From: Halobacterium sp. KA-4
GTDB taxonomy: Archaea; Halobacteriota; Halobacteria; Halobacteriales; Halobacteriaceae
NCBI RefSeq assembly: GCF_021028995.1
Contig: NZ_JAJJZG010000004.1
Location: 62,001 to 126,000, forward strand
Length of the DNA: 64,000 nt
Reading direction: 5' to 3'
In this document: positions 24,557 through 33,452 of the stretch, piece by piece
How the letters are laid out: each line of letters begins with the position of its first letter
Numbering within the stretch: position 1 is the stretch's first letter
Program-made: the position numbers and the translations under genes
The notes under the pieces: generated by a model
Database searches by the model: none
What the model saw: only the letters and a program-made list of their open reading frames with translations
Told to the model about the DNA's origin: nothing

Positions 24557-24740
24557 AACGCATCCCAACGTTCGATGCTGCAACTCAAATACGTTCTGAT
24601 TTGGGTTGCCAGTCCCCTGCGGGCTGTCGAATTCAATTCGACTCAACAAGCGTCAATCGTGGAGACAGCTCAGTAGACGAAATCACCCGAGTGAGACGAC
24701 CAACGCGCATATTTCTCGGCTATCGACAGCAGGTCGGGAA

Positions 24741-24747
24741 CATTAAG
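24741..24747 (+). promoter_or_regulatory. TATA-like box of the TrkA-N/DHH gene
   Basis: CATTAAG lies 28-34 bases before the ATG at 24775, supporting that start and a leaderless or nearly leaderless message. The rest of the 218-base gap back to the tRNA shows no feature. Confidence 0.4.
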
Positions 24748-24774
24748 TGACGGCCTGTGTTATTCCGGGACATC

Positions 24775-26232
24775 ATGAGTAGCCGGGCAACCATCTCCTC
24801 GATGTCCTCGTATGCCATTCTAGGTTGCGGGAGCGTCGGCCACGCGGTCGCCGAGGAGTTGGTCGAACGGGGTAAGGATGTTCTCATCGTGGATCGCGAT
24901 GAGTCCCGGGTAGAGGCGCTGCGCGACCAGGACTTGAACGCCCAGGCCGCGGACATCCGCGATGAGGAGGTTGCGGAACTCGTCGCCGACCGCGATGTTG
25001 TTCTCATTCTGGCCTCCGATATTGAGGCGAATGAAGCGGCAGTTACGAACATTCGTGGGCGTGACGACGACCAGTTTATCGTCGTACGCGCCAGCGATCC
25101 CGTGACCAGCGACGAACTCACGGAGTTGGGTGCGGACGTCGTCATCAATCCGTCGTCAGTTATTGCAGACGCGGCGCTGCGTGCGCTCGAATCAGGCGAA
25201 CTGGAGTACAAGGCCCGCCAGCTCGCGGAGGTCATCGAGGGAACGGAGGGCCGGCTGGCTATCGTCACGCACGATAACCCCGACCCGGACTCTATCGCCG
25301 CGGCGGCCGCGCTGAACGCCATCGCGGACCACCTCGGCGTTGAGGCGGATATCCTCTACTTTGGGGATATTGGCCATCAGGAGAACCGCGCGTTCGTTAA
25401 CCTGCTCGAAATTGAGTTGACGCCGTACGAGGACGTTGACATTGACGACTATGACACGGTCGCGCTCGTCGACCCGGCGAAGGCTGGCGAGGTGTCGCTC
25501 GAACGCGAGGTCGACATCTTCCTTGATCACTACGAGGTCGATGAGGAGTTCGACGCGGAGTTCGCGGACGTACGCCCGAACGTCTCGGCGACGTCCACTA
25601 TTCTCACGAAGTACATCCAGGAGTTCGACCTCTCGGTGAGCCAGGAGGTCGCGACCGCGCTCCTGTACGGGATTCGTGCGGAGACGTTGGACTTCCGTCG
25701 GGATACGACGCCCGCGGACCTCACCGCGGCGGCGTACCTCTACCCGTTCGCGGACCACGACACCTTAGAGCAGGTGGAGTCGCCGAACATGAGTCCGGAG
25801 ACGCTGGACGTGCTCGCGGAGGCGATCGCCAACCGCGAGGTTCAGGGTAGCCATCTCGTTTCGAACGCGGGATTCATCAGTGACCGGGATGCGCTCTCGC
25901 AGGCTGCCTCCCAGCTCCTGAACTTGGAGGGTATCACGACAACTGCCGTCTTCGGCATCGTCGAGGACACCATCTATCTGGCCGCGCGCTCGAAGGACAT
26001 CCGGCTGAACATCGGGCGCGTGCTCAGTGACGCCTTCGAGAACATCGGTGAGGCTGCTGGCCACTCCACGCAGGCGTCCGCCGAAATCCCGCTCGGCATT
26101 TTCACGGGCATCGAGACCACCGAGGAGAACCGCGAGACCCTACTGTCGCTGACCGAGGAAGCAGTCACGCAGAAGCTCTTCGACGCGATGGGCGTCGAAT
26201 CCGAGAGTTCCAGCAGCTCGAACGGCAGCTAG
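24775..26232 (+). CDS. TrkA-N (RCK) domain fused to DHH-DHHA1 phosphoesterase
   Basis: A 485-residue fusion. Residues 12-130 are an NAD-binding RCK/TrkA-N Rossmann domain (LGCGSVGHAVAEEL, G17-x-G-x2-G22; VDRDESR after strand two). Residues 155-370 are a DHH phosphoesterase with metal motifs THDNPDPDS (166-173), LVDPAKAG and the DHY variant of DHH at 251-253. DHHA1 follows, with a GGHxx-like region read here as EAAGHSTQASAEI. DHH enzymes split cyclic or linear dinucleotides and pyrophosphates; RCK domains sense nucleotides or c-di-AMP and gate potassium transport. Joined, they suggest a c-di-AMP or nanoRNA hydrolase controlled by a ligand, which is inference. Confidence 0.9.
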   Translation: MSSRATISSMSSYAILGCGSVGHAVAEELVERGKDVLIVDRDESRVEALRDQDLNAQAADIRDEEVAELVADRDVVLILASDIEANEAAVTNIRGRDDDQFIVVRASDPVTSDELTELGADVVINPSSVIADAALRALESGELEYKARQLAEVIEGTEGRLAIVTHDNPDPDSIAAAAALNAIADHLGVEADILYFGDIGHQENRAFVNLLEIELTPYEDVDIDDYDTVALVDPAKAGEVSLEREVDIFLDHYEVDEEFDAEFADVRPNVSATSTILTKYIQEFDLSVSQEVATALLYGIRAETLDFRRDTTPADLTAAAYLYPFADHDTLEQVESPNMSPETLDVLAEAIANREVQGSHLVSNAGFISDRDALSQAASQLLNLEGITTTAVFGIVEDTIYLAARSKDIRLNIGRVLSDAFENIGEAAGHSTQASAEIPLGIFTGIETTEENRETLLSLTEEAVTQKLFDAMGVESESSSSSNGS

Positions 26233-26247
26233 CCCTTCTCTCGTACT

Positions 26248-27156
26248 TCAGCTGACGGCTCTGATGAGGACGAACAGCGTCCCGACCGAGACCAGCGTGG
26301 TGAGGAAGACGTTCAGGGACGCGAACGCTTCGTCGCCGCCGAGTTCGTTGGCGAACACGTACGTCGACACCGCAGTGGGCGTGCCGAGCATCACGACGGC
26401 GGCGGTGAACGTCGCGGTGTCCACACCCAGAAGCGAGAACGTCGCCCACGCGATCGCGGGCATTAGCACGATTTTGAGCGCGACGACGGAGCCGGTCGCC
26501 CCGACGTCGACGTTCGGCAGGTCGACGTCCAGGGATGCGCCGACGCACAGCAACGCGATGGGGAGCGCGAGCGTCCCCAGTAGGTCCAGTCCTGCCGTCG
26601 CCGGACCGGGAACTGTGAGCGCGACCGACCCGACGATCAGGCCGGCGACCAGCGCCACGAGCACGGGGTTCGTCGCGAGTTTTCGCAGTTCCTCGCGGAC
26701 GGACGCGTCGGCGTCGTTGATGGTGGTGAGGACGAGCACCGTCAGCGGCACCTGCGCCAGCGAGACGATGCCGAGCACGACGCTCGCGATGGCGGTCACG
26801 TCGTCGCTGAACGTCGCGGCGACCAGCGGCAGCCCGAGGTAGCCCAGATTCGAGTGGTAGGACTGCGTGACGGCGACGCTCCGGCGGTGGCGCTCGGACT
26901 GGTTCCGGTGTACTATCCACGCCGTCGCCGCGGTGACGAACAGCACGAACAGCAGTCCACCAAACAGCGCAGGGGAGACCAGTTCGTCGATGGCGCGGTC
27001 GTACGTCGACACGAACACGAGTGCGGGCAGCGCGACGAAGTACGCAAGGTCGTTGAGCCGCTCCGTGCGCGCGTCGTCAAGCACGCCGGCGACCCGTAGC
27101 CCCGTCCCTACGAGCAGCAAAACGAGCAGGGCGAGTAACCGACCGACGACTTCCAT
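26248..27156 (-). CDS. Auxin efflux carrier (AEC) family transporter
   Basis: A 302-residue membrane protein with ten hydrophobic helices in two five-helix halves. It starts MEVVGRLLALLVLLLVGTGL. The central loop carries NPVLVALVAGLIVG, and the half-site LGYLGLPLVAATF and PTAVSTYVFANELG sequences match the AEC (malonate/auxin carrier) family. Archaeal members probably export or import organic acids; the substrate is unknown. The ATG at 27156 is chosen; the in-frame extension to 27363 runs into the short IS-like hairpin. Confidence 0.88.
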   Translation of the reverse strand: MEVVGRLLALLVLLLVGTGLRVAGVLDDARTERLNDLAYFVALPALVFVSTYDRAIDELVSPALFGGLLFVLFVTAATAWIVHRNQSERHRRSVAVTQSYHSNLGYLGLPLVAATFSDDVTAIASVVLGIVSLAQVPLTVLVLTTINDADASVREELRKLATNPVLVALVAGLIVGSVALTVPGPATAGLDLLGTLALPIALLCVGASLDVDLPNVDVGATGSVVALKIVLMPAIAWATFSLLGVDTATFTAAVVMLGTPTAVSTYVFANELGGDEAFASLNVFLTTLVSVGTLFVLIRAVS

Positions 27157-27260
27157 GTCTCCGCCGAGCGCGTGCGACGCCTTACAGGGTTCGACTTCGG
27201 AACGCGAACGCGTGGGTGTGCCGCGTGCCGCGATTCGTGCTCGCTGGGTTCCGGAAGTCC

Positions 27261-27292
27261 GAGGAGAAAATCCCGCCTTTAGGGCAGGGCTG
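27261..27292. repeat. Short IS200/IS605 (TnpB) end-like hairpin
   Basis: GAGGAGAAAATCCCGCCTTT followed by AGGGCAGGGCTG. It resembles the start of repeat copies A and B (GAGGAGAGAATCCC..., then GGGCGGG) and the conserved 3' end of haloarchaeal TnpB elements. Only this short end is present; the rest of the element is absent. Confidence 0.5.
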
Positions 27293-27673
27293 TCAAGCGT
27301 CGGCGTTGAAGAGGCGGTTGTACTCCTCGGGGAGTTGTTCGCGAGCGAGCGCGAGTTCGTCACCGCTGACCGTGTCGGCGAGCGCCGTTAACACGGCCGC
27401 GGTCTTCGGCTCCCGGCCTTCGTAGTTGAGGTCCCCGCGCTGCTCCACGCGGTCGAGGAACTCCGGCACGGAGTACTCTTGTGGGTGGCGGGGCGCGGGC
27501 GACTGGAGCTCGTTGGCGTACTTCATCGGGAGTTGCTCGGCGAGGTCCTCGGCTTCGCCCTCGGAGAGTCGTTCGGCCAGCGTCTCCAATACCGCGTCCA
27601 CCGTCTCTTCGGCGTGTTCGTCGGAGTCGAACGAGTCGTGCTCACGGGCGTGCTCGACGAGTTCGGTGGGCAT
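27293..27673 (-). CDS. DUF2267 family protein
   Basis: A 126-residue all-helical acidic protein (MPTELVEHAREHDSFDSDEH ... EYNRLFNADA). Two repeated four-helix units are seen, with ALADTVSGDELALAREQLPE matching the second half of DUF2267 proteins. Members of this family are induced by stress in bacteria; the function is unknown. The ATG at 27673 is used; a GTG two codons upstream is possible. The stop lies next to the TnpB-like hairpin. Confidence 0.82.
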   Translation of the reverse strand: MPTELVEHAREHDSFDSDEHAEETVDAVLETLAERLSEGEAEDLAEQLPMKYANELQSPAPRHPQEYSVPEFLDRVEQRGDLNYEGREPKTAAVLTALADTVSGDELALAREQLPEEYNRLFNADA

Positions 27674-27772
27674 ACCCACGCGGCCTGTCGGCCAGCAGTA
27701 AGTTGAGTCTGCTGCCCGATTCAGCGAGCGCTCGCTCGCTGGATGCGCGGAGACTGAACCGCAGAAACGGCG

Positions 27773-28063
27773 TTAGACTGCGACTTCGGCGTCTTCGTTG
27801 GGACTCTCGTAGCGCTCGATGACGTCGTTGATGAGGACGACGTCGCCGACTGCGCGCACCCAGCGGTATGGGATGATGACGCCTTTCTTCCCGGTTTCGG
27901 TGTCCGCGAACAGCGTGGGGTTGAGTTCGCTGAGCGCGAGGCCGTTCACTACTTCTGTGTCGAGGTTTAGGCGGACGTCTTCGACTTCCCCGACGAAGAC
28001 GCCATTATTCGAGTACACCTCGCGGCCAACGAGTGAGGTGATTTCGTCTGCTTCGGAGTCCAT
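27773..28063 (-). CDS. PRC-barrel protein
   Basis: A 96-residue beta-barrel protein, MDSEADEITSLVGREVYSNN ... KGVIIPYRWVRAVGDVVLIN. The PRC-barrel fold is clear from GREVYSNNGVFVGEVEDVRL. In Haloferax, PRC-barrel proteins CdpB1 and CdpB2 support the FtsZ division ring; the IPYRWV segment and the size resemble that group, but I cannot establish orthology. The ATG at 28063 is preferred over one nine codons upstream. It lies 67 bases downstream of the aminotransferase gene, on the same strand. Confidence 0.85.
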   Translation of the reverse strand: MDSEADEITSLVGREVYSNNGVFVGEVEDVRLNLDTEVVNGLALSELNPTLFADTETGKKGVIIPYRWVRAVGDVVLINDVIERYESPNEDAEVAV

Positions 28064-28130
28064 GTCGTGGTGATTGTCGCGGTGCCACATAAGTCTTCGA
28101 GGCTCGGTGTCTCACGGGCGTCCGACGCGG

Positions 28131-29228
28131 CTACTGGAACTGGTCGAGGACTGCGCCGAGCGCGTCGAGTGCGGGCGCGACCTCGCTGGGGTTGCGGCCG
28201 AGACTCACGCGGACGCGTTCGTCTTCGCCGAAGAACCGGCCGGGGACGACTAGAACGCCTTCCTCCCACGCGGCGGCCGCGAGTTCGTTGCCGTCGACAT
28301 TGGTGGGGTTGAGGAACGCGAACGTTGAGCCTTCCGCGAGGAACCCCTCGACGTCGTCGCGTTCGGCGAGGAATTCCTCGAATAGTTCGGTGTTTTCCAC
28401 GAGTAGTGTCCGCGAGCGTTCCGCGAGGTGGTCTTTGTTGTGGAGTGCGCGCCGGCCGAGCGCCCGGCTTGTGTCCGCGACGCCGAGGAAGTGCATCGAC
28501 ACCGAGCGTGCGCGCTCGACGAACTCGCGGTCCGCGACCAGCCAGCCGATGCGGAGGTCGTCGAGCCCGAAGAACTTCGTTAGCGAGCTCGTGACGACGG
28601 TATTGTCGAGTCCGACCGCGGTCGGCCCGCCAAACGGACCGTCCCGGGGGCTGGTGACGTAGGGCGCGTACACTTCGTCGACGAGCAGGCGCGCGTCTGA
28701 TTCGCTGGCGGCCTCCGCGAGGTCTGCGAGCGTTTCGCGTTCCGCCAGCGAGCCGCTGGGGTTGTGGCGGTTCGTTACGGTGACGAGTTCGGTCCATTCC
28801 GTGAGCGCGTTCGCCGCGCGCTCGACGTCGAGCCGGTAGATGTCGCCGCGTAGGAACCGGTCGACCTCCGCGCCGAGCGCCCCGGGCGTCTTCACGAGCG
28901 GCTCGTAACTCGGTTTCTCGACGAGCACGCGCTGTTTCTCCTCAGCGTCCTCGTCGGGGTCGAGGTGGAGCGCGGTCGCCGCAGCGACGACGTTCGCCAT
29001 CGTCGCGCCGGGCGTTATCAGCACCTGCTCGGGTTCGACGCCGTACTCACCGGCAATCTGAGTTTCGAGTGTTGCACCCCTTGGTGGATCGTCGAGGCCC
29101 TCCAGTGGCTTGGGGACGGCCTCGGGTTCGTGGCCGCGGTCGCCGCGCAGGTCGCTGGACGCGAGGTCGTACAGCGCGACCTCGGGTCGTCCGGAAATCC
29201 ATTCGAGGTACTCCAGCCGCGGGAACAT
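28131..29228 (-). CDS. PLP-dependent aminotransferase, class I/II
   Basis: A 365-residue fold-type I enzyme. It has ITPGATMANVVAAATALHLD (PLP phosphate loop), NRHNPSGSL at 153-161, DEVYAPYV at 184-191 and the Schiff-base lysine K218 in SSLTKFFGLDDLRIGWL. The substrate cannot be read; the arginine at the C-terminus that usually binds the carboxylate is RVSLGRNPSE. An in-frame extension to 30374 exists but is an artefact opposite the helicase gene. The start is 105 bases from the divergent helicase. Confidence 0.9.
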   Translation of the reverse strand: MFPRLEYLEWISGRPEVALYDLASSDLRGDRGHEPEAVPKPLEGLDDPPRGATLETQIAGEYGVEPEQVLITPGATMANVVAAATALHLDPDEDAEEKQRVLVEKPSYEPLVKTPGALGAEVDRFLRGDIYRLDVERAANALTEWTELVTVTNRHNPSGSLAERETLADLAEAASESDARLLVDEVYAPYVTSPRDGPFGGPTAVGLDNTVVTSSLTKFFGLDDLRIGWLVADREFVERARSVSMHFLGVADTSRALGRRALHNKDHLAERSRTLLVENTELFEEFLAERDDVEGFLAEGSTFAFLNPTNVDGNELAAAAWEEGVLVVPGRFFGEDERVRVSLGRNPSEVAPALDALGAVLDQFQ

Positions 29229-29333
29229 GTCCTCGTCTCGGTCCCGCGGTGGGAAAGTAGTTATCGCTCGCGGCCAGCTGAGGCGAGTACGACTACCGGA
29301 AGCCGTTAGATCGATCAGCCCCGACCCACGGGC

Positions 29334-31637
29334 GTGGACGACCTCGCCGACTGGCTCCGGGACCGCCCGCATTACGACGGCCAACTTGTCGACGAGCGCA
29401 CGCTCCCCGGCCGGGACGCGAGCACGCGGGACGTGGACCTGGAAAACCGTCTCGAGTCGGCGCTTGCCGACCGCGGCATCGACGCACTCTACGAGCACCA
29501 AGCAGACGCCATCAGCGCGGTCCGGGACGGCGACGATGTGGTGGTGGCGACGCCGACGGCGAGCGGGAAGAGCCTCGCGTACACGGTGCCGGCGTTCGAG
29601 CGCGCGATGGACCACGGCGGCCGGACACTCTATATTGCGCCGCAGAACGCGCTCGTCGCCGACCAGGAGGAGACGTTGTCGGGACTCGCGAGCGACCTCG
29701 GGTTCGGGAGTCGCGTGCAGGTGGATACGTACACGGGGCGGCTGTCGCGCTCGGAGAAACAGGCCGTGCGGGACCGCCGGCCGACCGTCCTGCTGACGAA
29801 CCCGGAGATGCTGCACTACGCGTTGCTGCCGCACGGCCACCGGCTCTGGGAGTGGTTCTTCTCGGGGCTGGAGACCGTGGTGCTCGACGAGGTCCACGAG
29901 TACCGCGGCGTCTTCGGCGGCCACGTCTCTCACGTGCTGCGCCGTCTGCGGCGAGTCTGCGAGCGCTTTGACGCTGACCCTGACTTCGTCTGTTGTTCGG
30001 CGACGATCGGCAACCCCGTCGAGCACGCCGCGCGCGTGACAGGGAAACCCGAGTCCGGGTTCGCGCTCGTCGAGCGAGATACGAGCGAGCGTGGGCCGCG
30101 ACACTGGCTGCTGTGGAATCCGCCCGAGGAAGCCGGCGGCGAGGGACGGCGGCGCTCCTCGCACGTCGAAACGAGAAACCTGATGGCGGACCTCGTGATG
30201 CGTGGCCACCAGACGCTGGCGTTCACGCGCTCTCGGCAGGGCGCGGAGCGCAACGCCACCGGCACCGCCGACGACCTCCGCGACCGCGGCGAGCACGACC
30301 TCGCCAGCGAGATTGCGGCGTACCAGGCGACCCTGACGGACGACCGCCGGCGTAGCCTCGAAGCCAGCCTCCACGACGGCAGCCTACGCGGCGTCTGGAG
30401 CACGAGCGCGCTCGAACTCGGCGTGGACGTCGGCGGCCTTGATGCTGTGCTGTTAGATGGGTATCCGGGGACGCAGATGAACACGTTCCAGCGTGCGGGC
30501 CGCGCTGGCCGCGGCACCGACCCCGCCGCCGTCGCGCTCGTCGCCGGCGAGGACCAACTCGACCAGTACGTGATGAACCACCCCGGGGAACTGTTCGATG
30601 GTGACCCCGAGGACGCCATCGTCGACCCCGCGAACGAACACCTGCTGGACCCACACATCACGTCCGCTGCGCGCGAGAACTGGCTGTCGCCGGAGGACGA
30701 CCAGTACTTCCCGCGGTTCGCCGAGCGCGTCCGAACACTCGAAAGCCGGGGCGTGCTCGATCGCCGCGAGACCGACTACGGTACGCGCTGGACGTACAAC
30801 GGCGACGGCAGCCCCCAGCACGAGATGAGTCTGCGCTCCATCGATGACCGCGAAATCCGGCTACTCGACCCGTCTGGTGATACTGTCGCGACGATGGAGT
30901 TCTCGGACGCGCTCCGGGACGCCCACCCCGGCGCCATCTACCATCATCAGGGCCAGCGCTACGAGGTCGTCGACCTCAACCTCGGCAACGACGTGGCGGA
31001 CCTCCAGCCGACGTACGCCGACCACTACACGCGCGTCCTCACGGACAAGGACATGGACGTCCGCGAGGACCGCGAGGAACGCTCGCTGTTCGCCCGCGAC
31101 GACGTCCCAGTGCGATTCGCGGATGTCACGCTCACCGAGCAAGTCACCGCGTATGAGCGTCGGAACGCCAAGCACGGCGAGTCGGAGGCAACCGTGAGAC
31201 TCGACCTCCCCGAGCAGACGCTGGAGACGCGCGCGCTCTACTACACGGTGCCGTCAGATATCGAGGCGGAGTTGCGTGCGGGCGGTGACCTCCCGGGCGC
31301 GATTCACGCTGCCGAGCACGCGATGATTTCGATGTTCCCCACCGAGTTACTCTGCGACCGCGGCGACATCGGTGGGCTCTCAACGCCAGTCCACCCACAC
31401 ACGGGCCGCCCGACGATTTTCATTTATGACGGCTATCCGGGCGGCGTCGGGCTGGCGCGTGCCGGGTTCGACTCCATTGCGGAGCTCGCCGAGCGCACGC
31501 TCGCGATGCTCAAATCGTGTGACTGCGCGGATGGCTGTCCCGCGTGCGTGCAGTCCCCGCAGTGCGGGAACGCCAACAACCATCTCGACAAAGACCTCGC
31601 AATCAACTTACTCAACGAGTTTACCGGCACTGTCTAG
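29334..31637 (+). CDS. MrfA/YprA-type DEAH-box helicase with DUF1998 (end modified by an IS)
   Basis: A 767-residue superfamily 2 helicase. Walker A is ATPTASGKS at 72-80 and motif II is DEVH at 185-188. Motif VI is QRAGRAGRG. The C-terminal DUF1998 region has the four-cysteine cluster CDCADGCPACVQSPQCGN. Bacillus MrfA of this family repairs mitomycin adducts with a partner nuclease. The start is a GTG. The last codons, Gly-Thr-Val-stop, are supplied by the terminal repeat of the IS6 element that begins at 31626, so the original C-terminus has been replaced. The cysteine domain is complete, so activity is probably kept. Confidence 0.9.
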   Translation: MDDLADWLRDRPHYDGQLVDERTLPGRDASTRDVDLENRLESALADRGIDALYEHQADAISAVRDGDDVVVATPTASGKSLAYTVPAFERAMDHGGRTLYIAPQNALVADQEETLSGLASDLGFGSRVQVDTYTGRLSRSEKQAVRDRRPTVLLTNPEMLHYALLPHGHRLWEWFFSGLETVVLDEVHEYRGVFGGHVSHVLRRLRRVCERFDADPDFVCCSATIGNPVEHAARVTGKPESGFALVERDTSERGPRHWLLWNPPEEAGGEGRRRSSHVETRNLMADLVMRGHQTLAFTRSRQGAERNATGTADDLRDRGEHDLASEIAAYQATLTDDRRRSLEASLHDGSLRGVWSTSALELGVDVGGLDAVLLDGYPGTQMNTFQRAGRAGRGTDPAAVALVAGEDQLDQYVMNHPGELFDGDPEDAIVDPANEHLLDPHITSAARENWLSPEDDQYFPRFAERVRTLESRGVLDRRETDYGTRWTYNGDGSPQHEMSLRSIDDREIRLLDPSGDTVATMEFSDALRDAHPGAIYHHQGQRYEVVDLNLGNDVADLQPTYADHYTRVLTDKDMDVREDREERSLFARDDVPVRFADVTLTEQVTAYERRNAKHGESEATVRLDLPEQTLETRALYYTVPSDIEAELRAGGDLPGAIHAAEHAMISMFPTELLCDRGDIGGLSTPVHPHTGRPTIFIYDGYPGGVGLARAGFDSIAELAERTLAMLKSCDCADGCPACVQSPQCGNANNHLDKDLAINLLNEFTGTV

Positions 31638-32369
31638 TTGAGTTAGTTTGAGGAGTGAGCAGGTCGTTGAGTGAATTGGGTAGATGCTCGCAGACCTGCT
31701 CAGCGAGAGCTATGAACCGGGTTTAGAAGAACCTTGGGAGAACGAGCGGACGGCGACGCCCGTCAGGGCGTTCGCCGTCCGCCTTCACCAGACCGGTTGT
31801 TCGCTCAGAGAAACAACAACGATCTTAGCGGAATTAGGAGTGAAACGCTCTCATGGAGCGGTTTGGAACTGGGCGCATCGGCTATCTAACAGCGGACACG
31901 ACCCGCCTGAGGCGCAGCCGAAGCGGGTCGCCGTTGACGAGACTGCTGTCAAGATTACCGGTGAGTGGTCTTGGCTGTATGCTGCAATAGACACCGACAT
32001 AAAGTTGATCCTCGATGTCGCGTTACTCGGACGACATGCCACCGATCCAGCGGCTACGTTTCTGCAGAAACTCCAAGGGAAACATGACCTTTCGGAGACT
32101 GAGTTTCTCGTCGATCAATTCGGCTATCGGACTGCCATCTCTCGATTAGGATTGAGCGGTCGGGTCAACTATACCGACCGAACCCGCATCGAAAAGTGGT
32201 TTCACACGCTCAAAATGCGGGTTGACCGCTTCCATAATTCGTGGGTGGGCAGTCGGGCAATCGTCCGCAAGTGGCTTGAACAGTTCATGCATTACTACAA
32301 CCGCCACAGACCGCATCAAGGTCTCGATGGCAGAACGCCGATCGAGGAGCTCCAGAACTAGACAGTGCC
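31626..32369 (+). mobile_element. Intact IS6-family insertion sequence
   Basis: A 744-base element bounded by 14-base perfect inverted repeats, GGCACTGTCTAGTT at 31626-31639 and its complement at 32356-32369. It holds one complete transposase. Eight-base target duplications are the rule in this family, but the flanks (AGTTTACC left, AACTCTCT right) do not match. The element has therefore probably lost its original neighbour by deletion or recombination. Its left end overlaps the helicase reading frame and its right end begins the degraded island. Confidence 0.9.
31684..32361 (+). CDS. IS6-family DDE transposase
   Basis: A 225-residue transposase with the DDE triad in VAVDETAVKI, FLVDQFGYR and RIEKWFHTLK. 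The N-terminal helix-turn-helix is SLRETTTILAELGVKRSHGA, and the C-terminal end is YNRHRPHQGLDGRTPIEELQN. It is a full-length ISH-type member with no frameshift. The stop lies inside the right inverted repeat. Confidence 0.93.
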   Translation: MLADLLSESYEPGLEEPWENERTATPVRAFAVRLHQTGCSLRETTTILAELGVKRSHGAVWNWAHRLSNSGHDPPEAQPKRVAVDETAVKITGEWSWLYAAIDTDIKLILDVALLGRHATDPAATFLQKLQGKHDLSETEFLVDQFGYRTAISRLGLSGRVNYTDRTRIEKWFHTLKMRVDRFHNSWVGSRAIVRKWLEQFMHYYNRHRPHQGLDGRTPIEELQN

Positions 32370-32623
32370 AACTCTCTCTCTTTTATTAATGATAATTTAT
32401 ATGTCGGCGAGGAAATATTTGAATCGTGGCTCCAGACCTTCTCTGTCTGGTTGGGTTCACTAAACACGATGACCATAATATCGCTAGTAACCGCGATCCA
32501 GTCATCAGCTTTTCAGGTTCTTACTCCCACCGATCAGCAATCACAGAGTTGTACGCTCGCAGAAACACTTTCTCAGGATGGAGAGGTTTCCAAAGGTGAC
32601 TGGTGCGTTACCCCGTTCGTTTG

Positions 32624-32794
32624 TCAAGGGAGTTGACGCCACTCCTGCCCACACTCTGGGCAGGCACGAATTGACCCTACCTCATCTGGTTCATTCTTGG
32701 TTACCAGTTGCTCGTCACACTCTGCACATTCCAGCCGCTCATACATGTCCTTCTTAATCTCTCCTTCCCTGAGCGCACGTCGGATAGAGTCCAT
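32624..32794 (-). CDS. Zinc-finger mini-protein of the HVO_0758 family
   Basis: A 56-residue protein, MDSIRRALREGEIKKDMYER ... with zinc-binding pairs CAEC (23/26) and CPEC (45/48). The length and the MDSIR-KKD-YERL frame match HVO_0758 of Haloferax volcanii, a small protein studied for effects on swarming and biofilm. Here it sits alone between IS6 sequences in an AT-richer island, unlike the core location one would expect. The gene is intact; it may be an old resident left behind, or a second copy brought in. Confidence 0.82.
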   Translation of the reverse strand: MDSIRRALREGEIKKDMYERLECAECDEQLVTKNEPDEVGSIRACPECGQEWRQLP

Positions 32795-33452
32795 ATATTA
32801 AGGCGTTAATCTCTGCGATGTAAACTCTGTTGGTCATCATGAGACGGGAGTTGTCAAGCTGTTGTAGAGTGTCCGACTCTCACGGACGCAGCCCGGCATT
32901 TAGGAGTTTCTTCGGAGCCCCTTTAGAAGGAAGCGCACAGGATAAAATTCGTCTGTGAGCGATCGTCTTGTTTCCGGACAAGCCGTCAAAGGGCGAATCT
33001 CTGGCAATCATTCCCGTGGTGCTTCACCTTGGAACCGTACGTGGCCTACCGCTTCAGCGGTGGAGTGCTGATACGTAGCGAGCGAAAGCGCGTCCTTTCA
33101 ATAATGAGAGGGTTTTAAACCGATGAATGACGACTCGCCTGCCGGTGTTAGTTGCGAAGCTATCCAAGATCCTTGGCGACGAGCGGGCCGATTGTACCGA
33201 TAACGAACGCTAAGCCAGTGCAATATCAATAATCGATTGCCGTCCACAGCACTCGTATCGAAAGAAACGGATGACACCTAGAAGGATGCCAATCAGTAGA
33301 ACTGCACTGAGATCCTGCGCCGTAAGGTGTTGAAGCACAGTTCCGATTAGGATTGAAGAATGAGGCGGTGCGATTTATTAGTGATTCAGGCCAGAAACCA
33401 ACCGACCAAACGGGAATAATGACTGAGTTGAGTTTGATTTTGTGGAGCGAGA
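32795..33452. other. AT-rich gap inside the IS island
   Basis: No intact gene. Around 33210-33373 on the minus strand an open stretch reads SSILIGTVLQHLTAQDLSAV and continues LLIGILLGVIRFFRY. It looks like a membrane helix but has no start codon, so it is at most a gene remnant. The rest (32830-33150) shows no resemblance that I can name. Confidence 0.35.

Noticed and set aside
29229-30374. N-terminal extension making a 747-residue aminotransferase
   Set aside because: The extension lies opposite the helicase gene and is rich in Arg, Pro and His; the aminotransferase fold starts at the ATG at 29228.
33210-33373. Membrane-helix-like open stretch in the IS island
   Set aside because: No start codon and stops close by; kept only as a possible remnant in the gap description.
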